Shown here: piece by piece, positions 35,150 through 47,479 of the stretch
Layout: each line of letters begins with the position of its first letter
Numbering within the stretch: position 1 is the first letter of the stretch
Assembly (NCBI GenBank): GCA_019828595.1
Contig: JAHQRK010000033.1
Span: forward strand, 372,001 to 436,000
Direction of reading: 5' to 3'
DNA: 64,000 bases
From: Aphanomyces cochlioides
Lineage: Eukaryota; Oomycota; Saprolegniomycetes; Saprolegniales; Verrucalvaceae
Made by a program: the position numbers and the translations under genes
The notes under the pieces: model-generated
The model's database searches: none
Told to the model about the DNA's origin: nothing
What the model saw: the letters and a program-made list of their open reading frames with translations, nothing else

Positions 35150-35935
35150 GTTGGTTGAATTCAAACTATATAAAAATAAATATAATATTGAACAATCAAA
35201 AATTGGAAACAATCGATGGTATGTGTTTAATTTAACCTGCGAAGTATCTACGGTTACGGAGATAATGTAAGGACAGATGAAAAATATTTTTATTTAAAAA
35301 GAATTTAAAATTGTTTAACTATACCTATATTACATTAGTTTTACATTATTTGAATATAGTGGGACAGCAGACAGGTGATATTTTATTAGTCCTAATGTAC
35401 AAATATATTTTTTAAATATTTTTTATACTATAAGCTTATAGTCTACTTGTACTATCTGTACTACCTGTCCCATTACTAATATATAATGATAATAATATAA
35501 TAAATACAATAGATATCTATATATAAGAAGAGTTAGCAATAAAATAATGGGACAGGTAAACTATATTTGGTACAGGTAGTACAAGTAATTTTCAAATAAA
35601 AAATCGAACTTCAAATGAAATCGTAGAAAATATTGCTTGAAATTAACATGAAAACGATGAAAATATTGATAATAATGATAATTATAACGATTTAAAGTTT
35701 TCTGAGCCTATAAATGATTTAACTCTAAGACATATTGGGGCAAAATTGGGCGGATTATTTTATGACCTATTTATTATTTATTTACTTATTTATTCTCTTT
35801 TTTGGTAGTTGAAAAAGAGAATAATATATAATATAACAACCTCTGATATGTTTAAGTGTACAAGATAAATATAATATTAAACAAACTATATCAGGCAATC
35901 GTCGCTGGTATTGTATGGAATTATAATGGGACTTA
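35150..35935 (+). pseudogene. Two decayed extra copies of the helicase 3' end (left arm)
   Basis: Near 35170-35245 the DNA again reads KNKYNI.QSKIGNNRWYVFN, almost as at the real gene end (34100-34162). It is followed by a matching TAAGGACAG downstream word. A third, more worn copy (NRRWYCMEL) lies near 35895-35928. Both are followed by GGGAC-rich sequence like that after the intact gene. The arm has therefore grown by repeated partial duplication or recombination with relatives. Confidence 0.6.
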
Positions 35936-36540
35936 TATAAAATTTAAAAAAGAAAAAACAATTTTTGAATTACATATTTCTATTGCTATGCGCTATTATT
36001 TTAATTTTTTGAGACATGTTCTTGATATATAGATATATATAAATGGCTTAAGAATACAAGATTTAAGATAGATTTAAGCAACAATGTTAAAAAAATGGCA
36101 CTAGCCGATTTATACAGTTTAGTACATTATTGCAGAAAATTTGAATGATAATATTCATTTTTCTAAATAATATTCACTTTCATCAAAAAAATATTAAAAT
36201 TGATTTATATAATGACTCTGTTAGCTATATAATTACAATCTAAATATAAGACTATTAATAGTAATACAACTATTGCTTTTCAGACCCAAATAATGACTAC
36301 AATAAATTTTATGATGTTTGTATAAAACAATCATTCGCGGATGATAAACTTATTCCTATTTAGAATGGTCTTAACACTGTAAATGGATAATTAATGGTCA
36401 CTCAGCAATATTTAATATATATTTTATATTTTAATTACTGAAGTCATTTTGTACTTTTTTTTGTATTTGTATTTTTATAACAAAATATATATAGCCATAG
36501 AAACGGAAAATTTCATATTTAATTGAACTATTAAAAAACA

Positions 36541-39500
36541 AGAGGAGTTTCTTTGAACCAAAGCAATTGAAATTTCAGGATGCATAAGAGTCCCTGCTGA
36601 CAATATCAACCACAAGAAATATTGGAAATAAAAAGCGGATTCATCACAGTACCCTGTCAAGAAATATAAACTTTAAATGTATGCAAAGATTTTAAAAGCA
36701 TGTGGTAAACCTCATTTCAAAATATACCAACAAATAAATTTACATTAGTGCATTATTTGGGCCATTTAATCTCGCATACTTCAAAATACTTGGAGAATAT
36801 TTGGTTTATTTGGCTCATCATTATTTGGTATTTTTTACTATTATTTTATGAATACATTTTCTTTACAAAAATAATGTTTTATTGTCGGAACCTATTTAAA
36901 ATACCTCTTGCTATTTATATATGTATAAATTGATATATCTTAGAACTTGATATATTATCCCTGACAGGTTGTAACTCGTCGATGATTGGCTAAAATATCA
37001 AACATTCTCTGACCTTCCATTCCCAATATGGAAGATGGCAAGCCACCGTCTCGTGTGGTTTCTTCTGGTGGATGGCCAAGGTAAAGCGTACAATGGAACG
37101 ACGGCAAGTTCGGTCGATATCCCCTCCAGCTATGTGATTGATCAGTTCAGAGATGCTGTGCATTCGAAGAATCCAAGAAAACTATCATCATTTGACTCCT
37201 CCGATCTCCAAGTCTACGCGAACAAGGCGACGTTTGACGCAAAGACCATTCTCAAGTCATCTGCTCCATTGGCTAACCTTGGACTCAACGAGGAAGATTC
37301 TCTCTTGGTGGTTGTTCCCGAGCAAATTACATCTACGTCGACTCCGTTTTACGCTTCGCAAGCACCAACAACGAATGGAATCAATCCACGAGATGGTGAT
37401 TCCCGTCCAAGGGTGGGCAATAATTGCAAGGCTCTCCTTTCATTTATGGAAAGTGAAATGATACAAAAGGATGCGATTATTTCAAGCCCTCATATTTTGC
37501 ACGAAGAAAGTTTACAATTTCGATTGACTGGACGTGAAGAGGCGATTCAAAGTGCAACTATATGCTACACGATGATCATCGAAGCTAGTATGACTACAGC
37601 AATCGATCGCACCAAGCGGACAATACCTGTTTGCTCTGGTATATCTGGTTTGGGGAAAACACGTATGTTGGAAGAAGGCATATTAATTCTTCGCAAAGTT
37701 TTGAAGGAGAAAGGTTTGGAAGATGAATTCAATTGCATTGCCAGCGTGATTGTTCCGTACTTCAATGGATACAGTCCCAAACCAGTGGAGCAAACACTGT
37801 CGATTGAAGCGTCTTTCTCATGGCGGCTGCTGTTCCGATTTTTCTTGCTGAGAATTGCTTGATATCGTTTTCCAAGTGGTTTGAAGAACGATTGCCATCC
37901 AATGGAAATCAGCTAAAACTTGAGCAAGCATTGGAAGTCATTCAACACAAGCTCTCTGAAAGGTTGGGAAATCCACCAAGGTTGTATCTCTTTCTTGGCA
38001 TCGATGAATACCAAAAGATTGAAAAAGTTGGCGCACTTCAAAATAATTCCGACACAACAACTCTGCGGGAACTTGTTGAAACCATTGGAAATGTACTATG
38101 CGCACAATCGTCCAAGCTCGTTTTGCTACCAATGTTTGCTGGGACTGATTTGCATGTGATTTCATCAATTGCTAATTCGTCCAATTTTGTGACCCAGCGA
38201 CTTCCAATGTCACTGTTGACCATTCGTCAAGTGTTTTCTTTTGTGCAGTCGACTCAAGAATTTGCCAGACTACTTGACTATTCCCAGGTTTGCCGCAATT
38301 TGTTTTTTCTTGGTGGTGTGCCACGATGGGTGGTCGAGTATTTGTTGGCATTGAAAAGGGAATCAAATGTTCTATCTTTGGAGATGATTAAAAAATGCTA
38401 CACCACAATTGCTGACACATACGTGACCTCTGCTTTCAGTGTGTTGAATCCCAGGCAGCGCCTCCGGCTAGCAGCATTTGCTCTATCAGGAAGACTTGTA
38501 CAACCTGACGAATTGTTTGACGACAAGCTAACGTGGTCAAGACTTCGAGATTCCTCAATGTGCTTGCTATCTCCACGCTCTGATCTGGATGGCCGCGTAA
38601 GATGTAAGATTAGTGTTCCGTATTCACTTTTCTGCAAATTGAAGCACCAAGTACAGCATCCGAAGCAGAAGTTTCCTTTGTATTTGCTCTGAAAGATTTG
38701 TTCAAGTTTGTCGATACAAAGTTATTTGATATTCTACCGTGGCGGTCATGGGAGATATTTGGTGCTTGTTTTTATGCCTTGCGAATCAACGCATTGCTGG
38801 TTCTTGGACACTCGACTGTTACGCTTGGCGAACTGTTGAGAGTGGCTATAATGGATGACCAAACAAGTGCAATTCAGGTGAAATTGGTTCCTTCCAGAGT
38901 ATTTCGATGTACACAAAAGTTTGGCCCCACTACTGGTCAAATCCTCACCCGACTGGGTAACACATTGGAAACTATTGATTGGATCTCTTCTGGTTGTATT
39001 GCAATGAATGGCAAATGCGGGGAAGGAGTGGACATTTTCTTTGCTCTCGAGCATGCTGTCACTGGTCAAGTGGTGGTTGTTGTTGACCAGCGGAAACGGC
39101 AATTTGGCAAATTCCAACCGGGTCAAGCACGTATTTATCTGGACAAATTGAGTCAAAGCCCTTCATTTTTGACGAATGCAATTCTAGTACGAGGTATCAT
39201 GAATTGCGTTTCGGTTTCAAATCTTGCCTCATATACTGTTCCACCCAATTGCTTCCTCATTAGCCGAGAACAGAACGATGAATTTCATGGATCATTATCG
39301 TATCATCCCGCGTGCTCTCCTTTCATTTCAGTCAACACGGCCAACAAAACGGCTATTCAATCACTCTTTATTGGCTCAGTCAATGAAGTTCGCGAGGTTG
39401 TTGAAGAAATAATCAGAAAACGTGCGGAACCGAATGGTGGATTTAGCAATGAAGACGATCTGCATTCAATTATTCATGCCAAGAAAGTGAGGGTGGAACT

Positions 39501-39879
39501 TGATTCCGAGTTTTTGGAGTTTTCTTATTAGATTGTTGTAGTTGAATTCATCAAACTAATTTGCTGAGTTGAAAGTCTTATTTCCCCTCGATTGTTTTTT
39601 TAGATTGAGTTACGATGCACAACTTTACAGATCACATGAAAGTTGTAGAACCCGTATGGACATTAATCTTTGAGTGTACTGAACTTCACACCTTGCAAAC
39701 TAAATAATCCTGGCCTCTAAAGCAAAATTTCAAGTCAATACTAAAGAAATTTTGACACGATTCGACAATTTTAGGTGAAAAACACAATACATAATTTAGA
39801 AAGCAAAAAAATACAAAATATTCTGACAAAAATTCAAATCTTCCAGCACATAACTTTGCTGAAAGAGTTCTGGGTTTAA
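36541..39879 (+). other. Unique centre of the palindromic element
   Basis: The 3.3 kb not repeated in the arms consists of A/T-rich borders (36541-36990 and 39532-39879) around a CRN gene of host-like base composition. No TGGTG-like duplication occurs at the inner arm ends, so the arms and centre probably inserted together. Confidence 0.8.
37035..39531 (+). pseudogene. Crinkler (CRN) family protein: header, P-loop NTPase and PD-(D/E)XK-like nuclease; two frame breaks
   Basis: Residues 1-100 form the ubiquitin-like CRN header with LQVYANK at 58-64, matching the LxLFLAK region of the family. A P-loop NTPase follows, with SGLGKT at residues 204-209 and, in the second frame, FLGIDEYQK as Walker B. 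The third frame carries a restriction-nuclease-like end (GVDIFF, then VVVDQRKR, resembling the D...QxK active site). CRNs are oomycete effector or genome-conflict proteins that act in nuclei. Frames change near 37850, at a T run, and near 38650, each by the equivalent of one missing base. It is therefore a pseudogene or carries sequence errors. No signal peptide is evident. Confidence 0.8.
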
Positions 39880-40246
39880 TGTTTTTTAATAGTTCAATTA
39901 AATATGAAATTTTCCGTTTCTATGGCTATATATATTTTGTTATAAAAATACAAATACAAAAAAAAGTACAAAATGACTTCAGTAATTAAAATATAAAATA
40001 TATATTAAATATTGCTGAGTGACCATTAATTATCCATTTACAGTGTTAAGACCATTCTAAATAGGAATAAGTTTATCATCCGCGAATGATTGTTTTATAC
40101 AAACATCATAAAATTTATTGTAGTCATTATTTGGGTCTGAAAAGCAATAGTTGTATTACTATTAATAGCTTTTTTCGATACTTTACTTTCATATATTTAG
40201 CCAATTGTAATATCAACATTCTTAGAATAAAAAATATGACTTATTT

Positions 40247-40582
40247 TTAATAATTTTCTAGGGCTTTGGCTAATTCTGAGATATTGTTGTTTACGTAGTC
40301 ATTAGCTTTTAAATAATATATATATTTTGAGTTGTTTTCAAATATCCAATTTAGACTTTTACCCTTGTATTTGCCGTAGAACATGTAATAGTCATCTCCA
40401 TTTACAAATTTAGATTTCAAGAATTCGTAAACGTCCTCATATTGTTTAATTTGTGGCCATTTATAAAGCCAATTGCAATAAGCTTCATTTGTCGTAAATA
40501 CATCTTCTAATTCTCTCCCATTGTATTTTCCGAATGTGAGAAAAATCATATTTGGATATGTATATATACTATGCCCATACAT
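40247..40582 (-). CDS. Small protein with two FGKYxG repeats, right arm only, up to 111 aa
   Basis: The protein repeats one motif twice: FGKYNGRELEDVF (from residue 18) with a following YCNWLYKW, and YGKYKGKSLNWIF (from residue 69) with YIYYLKAN. This matches the GK.KGK...I....YL.W.L module found at the C-terminus of ExoX-like exonucleases and free-standing in some viruses. Its role is unclear, perhaps a DNA-processing accessory. The start could also be the Met at residue 12. It lies wholly in the 422 bp present only in the right arm. Confidence 0.6.
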   Translation of the reverse strand: MYGHSIYTYPNMIFLTFGKYNGRELEDVFTTNEAYCNWLYKWPQIKQYEDVYEFLKSKFVNGDDYYMFYGKYKGKSLNWIFENNSKYIYYLKANDYVNNNISELAKALENY

Positions 40583-42676
40583 ATATATAGTCTTATATTT
40601 AGATTGTAATTATATAGCTAACAGAGTCATTATATAAATCAATTTTAATATTTTTTTGATGAAAGTGAATATTATTTAGAAAAATGAATATTATCATTCA
40701 AATTTTCTGCAATAATGTACTAAACTGTATAAATCGGCTAGTGCCATTTTTTTAACATTGTTGCTTAAATCTATCTTAAATCTTGTATTCTTAAGCCATT
40801 TATATATATCTATATATCAAGAACATGTCTCAAAAAATTAAAATAATAGCGCATAGCAATAGAAATATGTAATTCAAAAATTGTTTTTTCTTTTTTAAAT
40901 TTTATATAAGTCCCATTATAATTCCATACAATACCAGCGACGATTGCCTGATATAGTTTGTTTAATATTATATTTATCTTGTACACTTAAACATATCAGA
41001 GGTTGTTATATTATATATTATTCTCTTTTTCAACTACCAAAAAAGAGAATAAATAAGTAAATAAATAATAAATAGGTCATAAAATAATCCGCCCAATTTT
41101 GCCCCAATATGTCTTAGAGTTAAATCATTTATAGGCTCAGAAAACTTTAAATCGTTATAATTATCATTATTATCAATATTTTCATCGTTTTCATGTTAAT
41201 TTCAAGCAATATTTTCTACGATTTCATTTGAAGTTCGATTTTTTATTTGAAAATTACTTGTACTACCTGTACCAAATATAGTTTACCTGTCCCATTATTT
41301 TATTGCTAACTCTTCTTATATATAGATATCTATTGTATTTATTATATTATTATCATTATATATTAGTAATGGGACAGGTAGTACAGATAGTACAAGTAGA
41401 CTATAAGCTTATAGTATAAAAAATATTTAAAAAATATATTTGTACATTAGGACTAATAAAATATCACCTGTCTGCTGTCCCACTATATTCAAATAATGTA
41501 AAACTAATGTAATATAGGTATAGTTAAACAATTTTAAATTCTTTTTAAATAAAAATATTTTTCATCTGTCCTTACATTATCTCCGTAACCGTAGATACTT
41601 CGCAGGTTAAATTAAACACATACCATCGATTGTTTCCAATTTTTGATTGTTCAATATTATATTTATTTTTATATAGTTTGAATTCAACCAACAAGTTAAT
41701 ATCTTTATCTTTTACATTACAAATATCGGAGGTTGTTATAGTAAATTCATCACTATAAAATCATATATTTATTTATTTCATTTTTAATAAAAAAATGCAA
41801 TAAGTTACATTTATTATGTTGTGTGTTATTAACTTTTATCTAAAAATTACAATATACGGGGCAACTGAAAAAGATGTGTCTCTTGTGTCTCAAACAATAA
41901 TGTAACTTAAATATAGTATTTTATATCGAAATGATATCTAATATTGAGACAGAAGTTGTGTCGCAACTGAAAAAGTTGTGTATCTTGTGTCTCAAGTATA
42001 CTACTAAGCGACTGCAACGCCTACGACGTCACAGGCCGTTGGAGAGTCGTAGAATCTAGTATAAAACTAAATTAAATAAACAGTAAGAAAACTTTAAATC
42101 CCCGTTCTTATCAGAATTATCAGTTATCATCATCATCAATATCGAATAAATTATATGATTCAAAATCATTAATACCATCAATCAAACATTTAAAAAAACT
42201 GGATCAGCTTGAGGTAAACCCAATTCTAATTCATATTTAGTAACATGACGTTTCTTAATATTTATCTTAATATCAAAATTACTAAAATAATGAAAAATAT
42301 ACCCCTTCCCGCTGAATCATTTAAAAGCAATGTTTTGAACGCTTTCGCTCTTTAATATATGTTTTTCAGACTGAAATCAAATATATTTCACCGGTCCCAT
42401 TATTTTTTTACAAACTCTTCTTATATATGGATATTTATTATATATATTATAATATTATCATTATATATATAGTAATGGGACAGGTGGGACAGGTAGTACA
42501 AGTAAACTATAAGCTTTATAATATCAAAAAAATATTATTTTTAATATTCGACAATAGTAAAAATTTCAACTGTTATCTGTCCCACCTGTCCCACTATATT
42601 CAAATGATGAAAAAATCTATTATATAGATAGATATAAACATTTTTAATTTTGCATATACATATTGTCCAGCTGTCC

Positions 42677-44912
42677 TTACATTAAATTAAATACATACCA
42701 TCGATTATTCCCAATTTTTGATTGTTTAATATTATATTTATTTTTCAAATCGAAACCGAAATATTTACTAGAAATAGCATTTTCTCCATTATGTTTACAA
42801 TAACAAACATATCCATTATATAATGATGATGGATTAATTTTAATTTGAGATGTTGTACATTCAATATTATAATTAATAGATTCATTTAATAAATTATTAT
42901 ATGTGAATTGTTCATTATATATTAAAGTATTCTTAGAATTTTCATCACTCATAATATCTTCTAATTGTTCTTGAATATCATTAATAAATAGTTCTACTGA
43001 ATTTTTATTTAATTTATTTAAATCATCTTTTAATTCGGTGTTAAGAGATTTAAAATCAATAGCTCGCCATTTAGAAATAGTTGTATTCATATTAATTAAA
43101 TATGAATAAAAGATATTAGCGCATTCCTGATTAAAAATTTGTTTTCGAAATGGTTCCCAATATTCACTATCTTTTTGCATATAAATTTCATTCACTTTTA
43201 ATACAATATATTTACGATCATTATCTTCAATTGGACAACAATTAGGATTATTAGTAGTAACAATTAGTTCCATTGATGATTTTTCATTTCTAGTTTCTTT
43301 AAACATGCCCCTAATAGAAATAATTTTATCTGAGATTAAAGTTTTTAAATCATCAAAATTTGTAAAATAATCACCTTTTTTAGATTTTGTTTCATTGAGA
43401 TTCACAAACTTTTTTCCAGACAAATGTCCATTTTTTTCTGATAACAATTCTTTAAATCCTTTAAGCATCATACAAATTTTATTACCAAAGATAAAATCCA
43501 TAAAATATTCAATAATTGTAGATTTGCCGATACCTTGTTTTCCTGATAAAATTAAACACTTTCCAGATTTTTCATTAGGATTACATACCCAGAATGAAAA
43601 TAACATCATAATCATATCATATAAATTATTATCATTATTACAATATACAGTATTAATCATATCAAATAATGGTTGAATTTTTTCAATATGAGAGCTTTAA
43701 ACTGTTCAGTAATATAAAATTCTTTTTCATTCAGTATTTGACTATTTGAAATAAACTCAGTATTAATTTTATAAAATGAATTAATAAGATGTGGATATTG
43801 TTCTAAAAAATCTTTTAATGGTATTTGAATTAATTTATTACTATCATTCTTTTCAATATAATGATAATATTTAACTAAATTTTCTAATCTCCAACCCTTA
43901 TTAAATACTTCTACTTTAAGAATGTTATTAAAATCATCCATAGGTTGTTTAGTAATCATAAAATCATTTACACGAACACAAACACGATATAAATTCAATT
44001 CTAAATATTCAATTGCAGAATTAATATCTTCAAAAATATTTTCAAAAATATAATCTTTTAATGAACAAAAACAATATTCATCATTTAAATCAAATTTGTT
44101 TAATTTAACAATTTTATTAATAATAATATGTTTATCAATTCTATATTCTTTATTCCATTCTTTCATTTCTTTTTTATTTTCTTTAGTGTAATAAAATAAT
44201 GTTTTAATAGAAAATGAACTTGTATTTTTTAAACTGTTCCACTGTTTCATATTTTCTTTTAAATTATATTGTTCTTTACATAATTTAGAAAAATCGTTCC
44301 ATATATCAAATGCTTCGTCTTCATCATTTACCAATTGTTTAATGTACATTCCAATTTTAATCCAATCATTTCTATTTTTAGAATATTTAGGGTTAATAAT
44401 GTTTACTAAATCACGAATTTTTTGGAAGATTCATTAATATCTTGTTCAGAGGAATATTCTGCATTCGCAGATGCTTCTGAGAACATTTCAAAATCATCTT
44501 CAGATTTAATAGTATTGTCTTCATTCGTTAATAAAAAATCTTTTAATTCTTGAGGAATCTTAGTTATAACTTTATTATTATTTTCTTTACCAAGAATACA
44601 AAATTTATTATCATTTAAAATATCAATTTTATAATTACGAATATTAGTGGATGTTTTTAAATCTTCATCATAAAGAAAATATGCATGTTTATACCCACGT
44701 GTTGATGTTTCAATAAATGTATTCATAATATTTTCGAATTGTCTAAAGTATTGCATACCAATTTCACCATCAAAATCAACAATAGTAATACAATTAATTT
44801 TACCTGAGAGTATTGCCATATTTTTATGACTTTTTATAATTTTAGATTTATCTAACAAATTCCATTCTTTAGGCATATTTTTTAAAACTTTATTACCATC
44901 TTTATCAATCAT
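42677..44912 (-). CDS. PrimPol-superfamily 3 helicase replication protein, three frames (right arm)
   Basis: This is the exact mirror of 31930-34165. The segments are 44912-44406, about 44427-43657 and about 43682-42677, with the same two frame breaks. Identical breaks in both arms show they predate the last homogenisation of the arms, or come from one consensus error. Confidence 0.85.
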
Positions 44913-45205
44913 TACATTTAAAGAAAATCTAATTTATCTTCAAAAATTGTATTCATTTTTACTTTTAAAATATTAGTAATATTTATTTCTAATTTAAAGA
45001 AAAGATATACTATAATATATACAACAGTCACAAATTATTCTCACTTAAAAATCTTTAACCACAAAGATTTTTTTTGTAATACAATTACAACTATTTTTAG
45101 ATATTATATATATCTATAATATATGTTATATTTAATTAACACATATAATTAAATAGTAGCAAAATAAACAGTAGCAAAAAAAACTAAAATGAAGTGATTC
45201 ATTGT

Positions 45206-45463
45206 TTAAGCCTGCATTTGTAATATGTTAGAAGTATCTAGCGCCTGCATTTGTAATATGTTAGAAGTATCTACAACATTGTTATTATTTTTAATAGACA
45301 TAATAATTTTATGCGTTTTTGTTTTAATATGAAATTTTTTATTAACTTTGACGATATGCTTCCCGCATTCACATATTAATATGATATTATTATTATCATA
45401 ACAATACTTTATTTCATGGCTTAATTTTTCATATTCCTCTTTTGTTGGAGTTTTTCTTTTCAT
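45206..45463 (-). CDS. Small C2H2-like zinc-binding protein, 85 aa (right arm)
   Basis: This is identical to the left-arm protein at 31379-31636, including the duplicated 11-residue tail, and is transcribed inward from the right terminus. Confidence 0.6.
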   Translation of the reverse strand: MKRKTPTKEEYEKLSHEIKYCYDNNNIILICECGKHIVKVNKKFHIKTKTHKIIMSIKNNNNVVDTSNILQMQALDTSNILQMQA

Positions 45464-46472
45464 TGAATTGTATGAGATTTTCTAAGATTTCGTAGTATAT
45501 ATATAGATATATATTTATTTATACAAATGAAATATGCGAGCTTGTTTATATATGTATGAATTTATATTTAGATAGAAATTAAACATCATCCTATAATGTA
45601 ACATATGGTGTTGTTAATTTACTTTGTTATTTAACTTCGTTATCTTACTTTGTTATGTTACTTTGTTATGTTACTGTGCTCTGTAAATTAAACAGCTGTA
45701 TTCTATTTTTAGAATACCTCTTTAAAATTTGTTATTTATGTATTTTTAGTTATATTACTCTATAAATTTGTATTTTTTATTAGAATTACAAAATTCTAGA
45801 GTTATTATACCTCTATAACTTAGTTATTAGCATTCTGTCGCAAAATCTATTTTTGGATTTAATATCTTTTTCTGTATTTCAACTAAAGACAATATAAATA
45901 GATAGGAAACAAAAGAACATAAATCACGAAATGCTGATCCATAGCAACATGGTAGAAGTCAAAATTATATTTTTTTTCTATATTTCTCTATCTATATATT
46001 AAAGTAAGCACAAAAGAGCAAAAATCAAAAAATCCTAATCCATAGCAACATGGTAGAAGTCAAAATATTAATATTCAAATAATATGTGTTATTGTAAAAT
46101 TGTGTTAGTCAATCTAAAGTAAAATTTAAACATTCAAATTACATGTGTTTTTGTTATAGTGTGTTTAGCTCTAAAGTTTAAATTTGAAAATATGAAATTG
46201 CTAGTGTTTATGTTTTATTGTGTTTGAACTATAAAATACAAAAATACAAAACCCCCTCGGGTATAGAGGTTTCAACTTAATTATAAATTGAAACTAAAGC
46301 TAAAGATTGAATAATATCTTTTGAACTGTATCTTTTAGCTTCTGCAAGCTATAGCTTGAAGATTGAATATTTTAGCTTCATTCCGAGCTTTAAGGTACTA
46401 GATGCCCGAGTTTCGAGGGACGAAAATACATGGGGGAATTTCCAATTCCATTTCATCTCCTCTGTATTTTTT

Positions 46473-46477
46473 TGGTG
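46473..46477. repeat. 5 bp target-site duplication TGGTG, right
   Basis: This matches 30365-30369 and directly follows the right terminus of the palindromic element. Confidence 0.75.
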
Positions 46478-47307
46478 TTTGGTACCAAGGTATTGGTGCT
46501 CACGTCGTTCATTATGGTGAGGTCCAATGTGTTGGATGACACGGATGTCGCCGAGCTGACGACGATGGTCGAGTTAATGCCGCATCAGTACGAAGAAATC
46601 GCATACGACGACTTGAAAATCAAAGAATGGATCGGACGTGGACATTTTGGAGAGGCCTACCATGCAACTTACAATGGCAAAGACATCGTCGTGAAAACCA
46701 TGAGAGCTCAAACATTTGGCGAGTCGAATGACGAAATCCTCCGAGAGTTTCGCCACGGATATTTCACAGCCGTTGGCAGTCGTGACGGAATATCTGCCAT
46801 TTGGAAGTTTGAATCATTACTTGGCCAAGACGGAGATGACGACAAAACAAATGGAAACTGTATTGAAAGATGCGGCAGCTGGGGTGCTCAATATCCACGA
46901 AGGGCGATTTATTCATCGAGATATTGCGGCCCGAAACCTCTTGATGGACGACGACATGCATGCCAAGATATGCGACTTTGGTCTCTGTCGTCGGATGGAC
47001 TCTTGTGGTGGATCCCATTTCGAGTCGGGAGTTGGACCACTCAAGTACAGGGCTCTTGAGTCCTCCCCATGCATTCTCGTCTCGGTCGGACGTTTATTCA
47101 TTTGGCGAGCTGATGTGGGAAACATTTACAAAAGCGGAGCCGTTCCATGGGCTACGAGCTGACGATGCTGCCGCGTTGGTATTAGAACGGAATTCAAGTT
47201 TGAATGCAAGTGCGCAGGGTATTCCCGTCAAGTACAAGGAATTGATCGCTCGCTGCTTCGCATCCGCGCGACCAAGGATGGCTGAAATTTACGCACAATT
47301 GAACTAA
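46473..47307 (+). pseudogene. Ankyrin-kinase pseudogene 1, 3' part (TKL kinase domain)
   Basis: The kinase domain resumes after the element: GRGHFGEAYHATYNG with DIVVKT (glycine loop and Lys), then a loss of about 30 residues around helix C. Then VTEYLPFGSLNHYL, FIHRDIAARNLL, ICDFGLCR, and in a third frame SRSDVYSFGELMWE and the C-lobe to the stop at 47307. The HRDIAARN form is tyrosine-kinase-like. Two frame changes (near 46715 and near 47060, at a C run) plus the deletion disable it independently of the 16 kb insertion. Confidence 0.75.
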
Positions 47308-47479
47308 CCCTCCAAGCTTGTCTGCAATCTATTTAACTTTAGTGCGATAGGATTTATTTAACTTGCACATAACTACCCCAGCCTTGTCAAAGCTTTTAAC
47401 ATGATTAACCGCTGGTAAAGCCCTCCATCCTTCGCAAAACAGGTATACGACGACCCTTGGGCATCAAGTTCATCGGATA

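Larger units (their letters stand above)
30370..36540 (+). repeat. Left arm of the palindromic element
   Basis: This is a 6.2 kb terminal inverted repeat. It is shorter than the right arm by 422 bp because it lacks 40169-40590. The arm diverges from its partner after ...TTAAAAAACA at 36540. Encoded proteins are identical in both arms, so the arms are recent or kept identical by gene conversion. Confidence 0.95.
30370..46472. mobile_element. 16.1 kb AT-rich palindromic PrimPol-helicase element carrying a CRN gene
   Basis: The element has inverted arms 30370-36540 and 39880-46472 (mirror sum 76842 over the outer 5.9 kb). The termini are AAAAAATACAGAGGAGATGA and its complement, and it is flanked by TGGTG. 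Arms are extremely A/T-rich, unlike the flanking host DNA. Each arm encodes, pointing inward, a small C2H2-like protein and a PrimPol-SF3 helicase. The 3.3 kb centre contains a CRN gene. No integrase, transposase, PolB or capsid gene is recognisable, so how it integrates is unknown. The replication genes resemble those of viruses, virophages and plasmids, but I cannot place it in a named group. Confidence 0.85.
39880..46472 (-). repeat. Right arm of the palindromic element
   Basis: This is the 6.6 kb inverted partner of 30370-36540. It contains 422 bp (40169-40590) not found in the left arm. The word ATAG lies at both edges of that segment, and the left arm keeps one copy. That fits a deletion by short-repeat recombination on the left, or an insertion on the right. 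Confidence 0.95.

Noticed and set aside
36540..39880. Two independent arm insertions flanking a resident CRN gene
   Set aside because: The inner arm ends show no copy of TGGTG and no shared short duplication. Only the outermost ends do, which favours one insertion of the whole unit, though a composite origin earlier is possible.
30370..46472. AT-rich region as mitochondrial DNA or a mitochondrial inverted repeat
   Set aside because: No mitochondrial gene is present, the ends are sharp, a 5 bp host duplication flanks it, and it splits a nuclear kinase gene.
30370..46472. Maverick/Polinton classification
   Set aside because: No protein-primed DNA polymerase, retroviral-type integrase, packaging ATPase or capsid motif was found, and the duplication is 5 bp instead of the usual 6.
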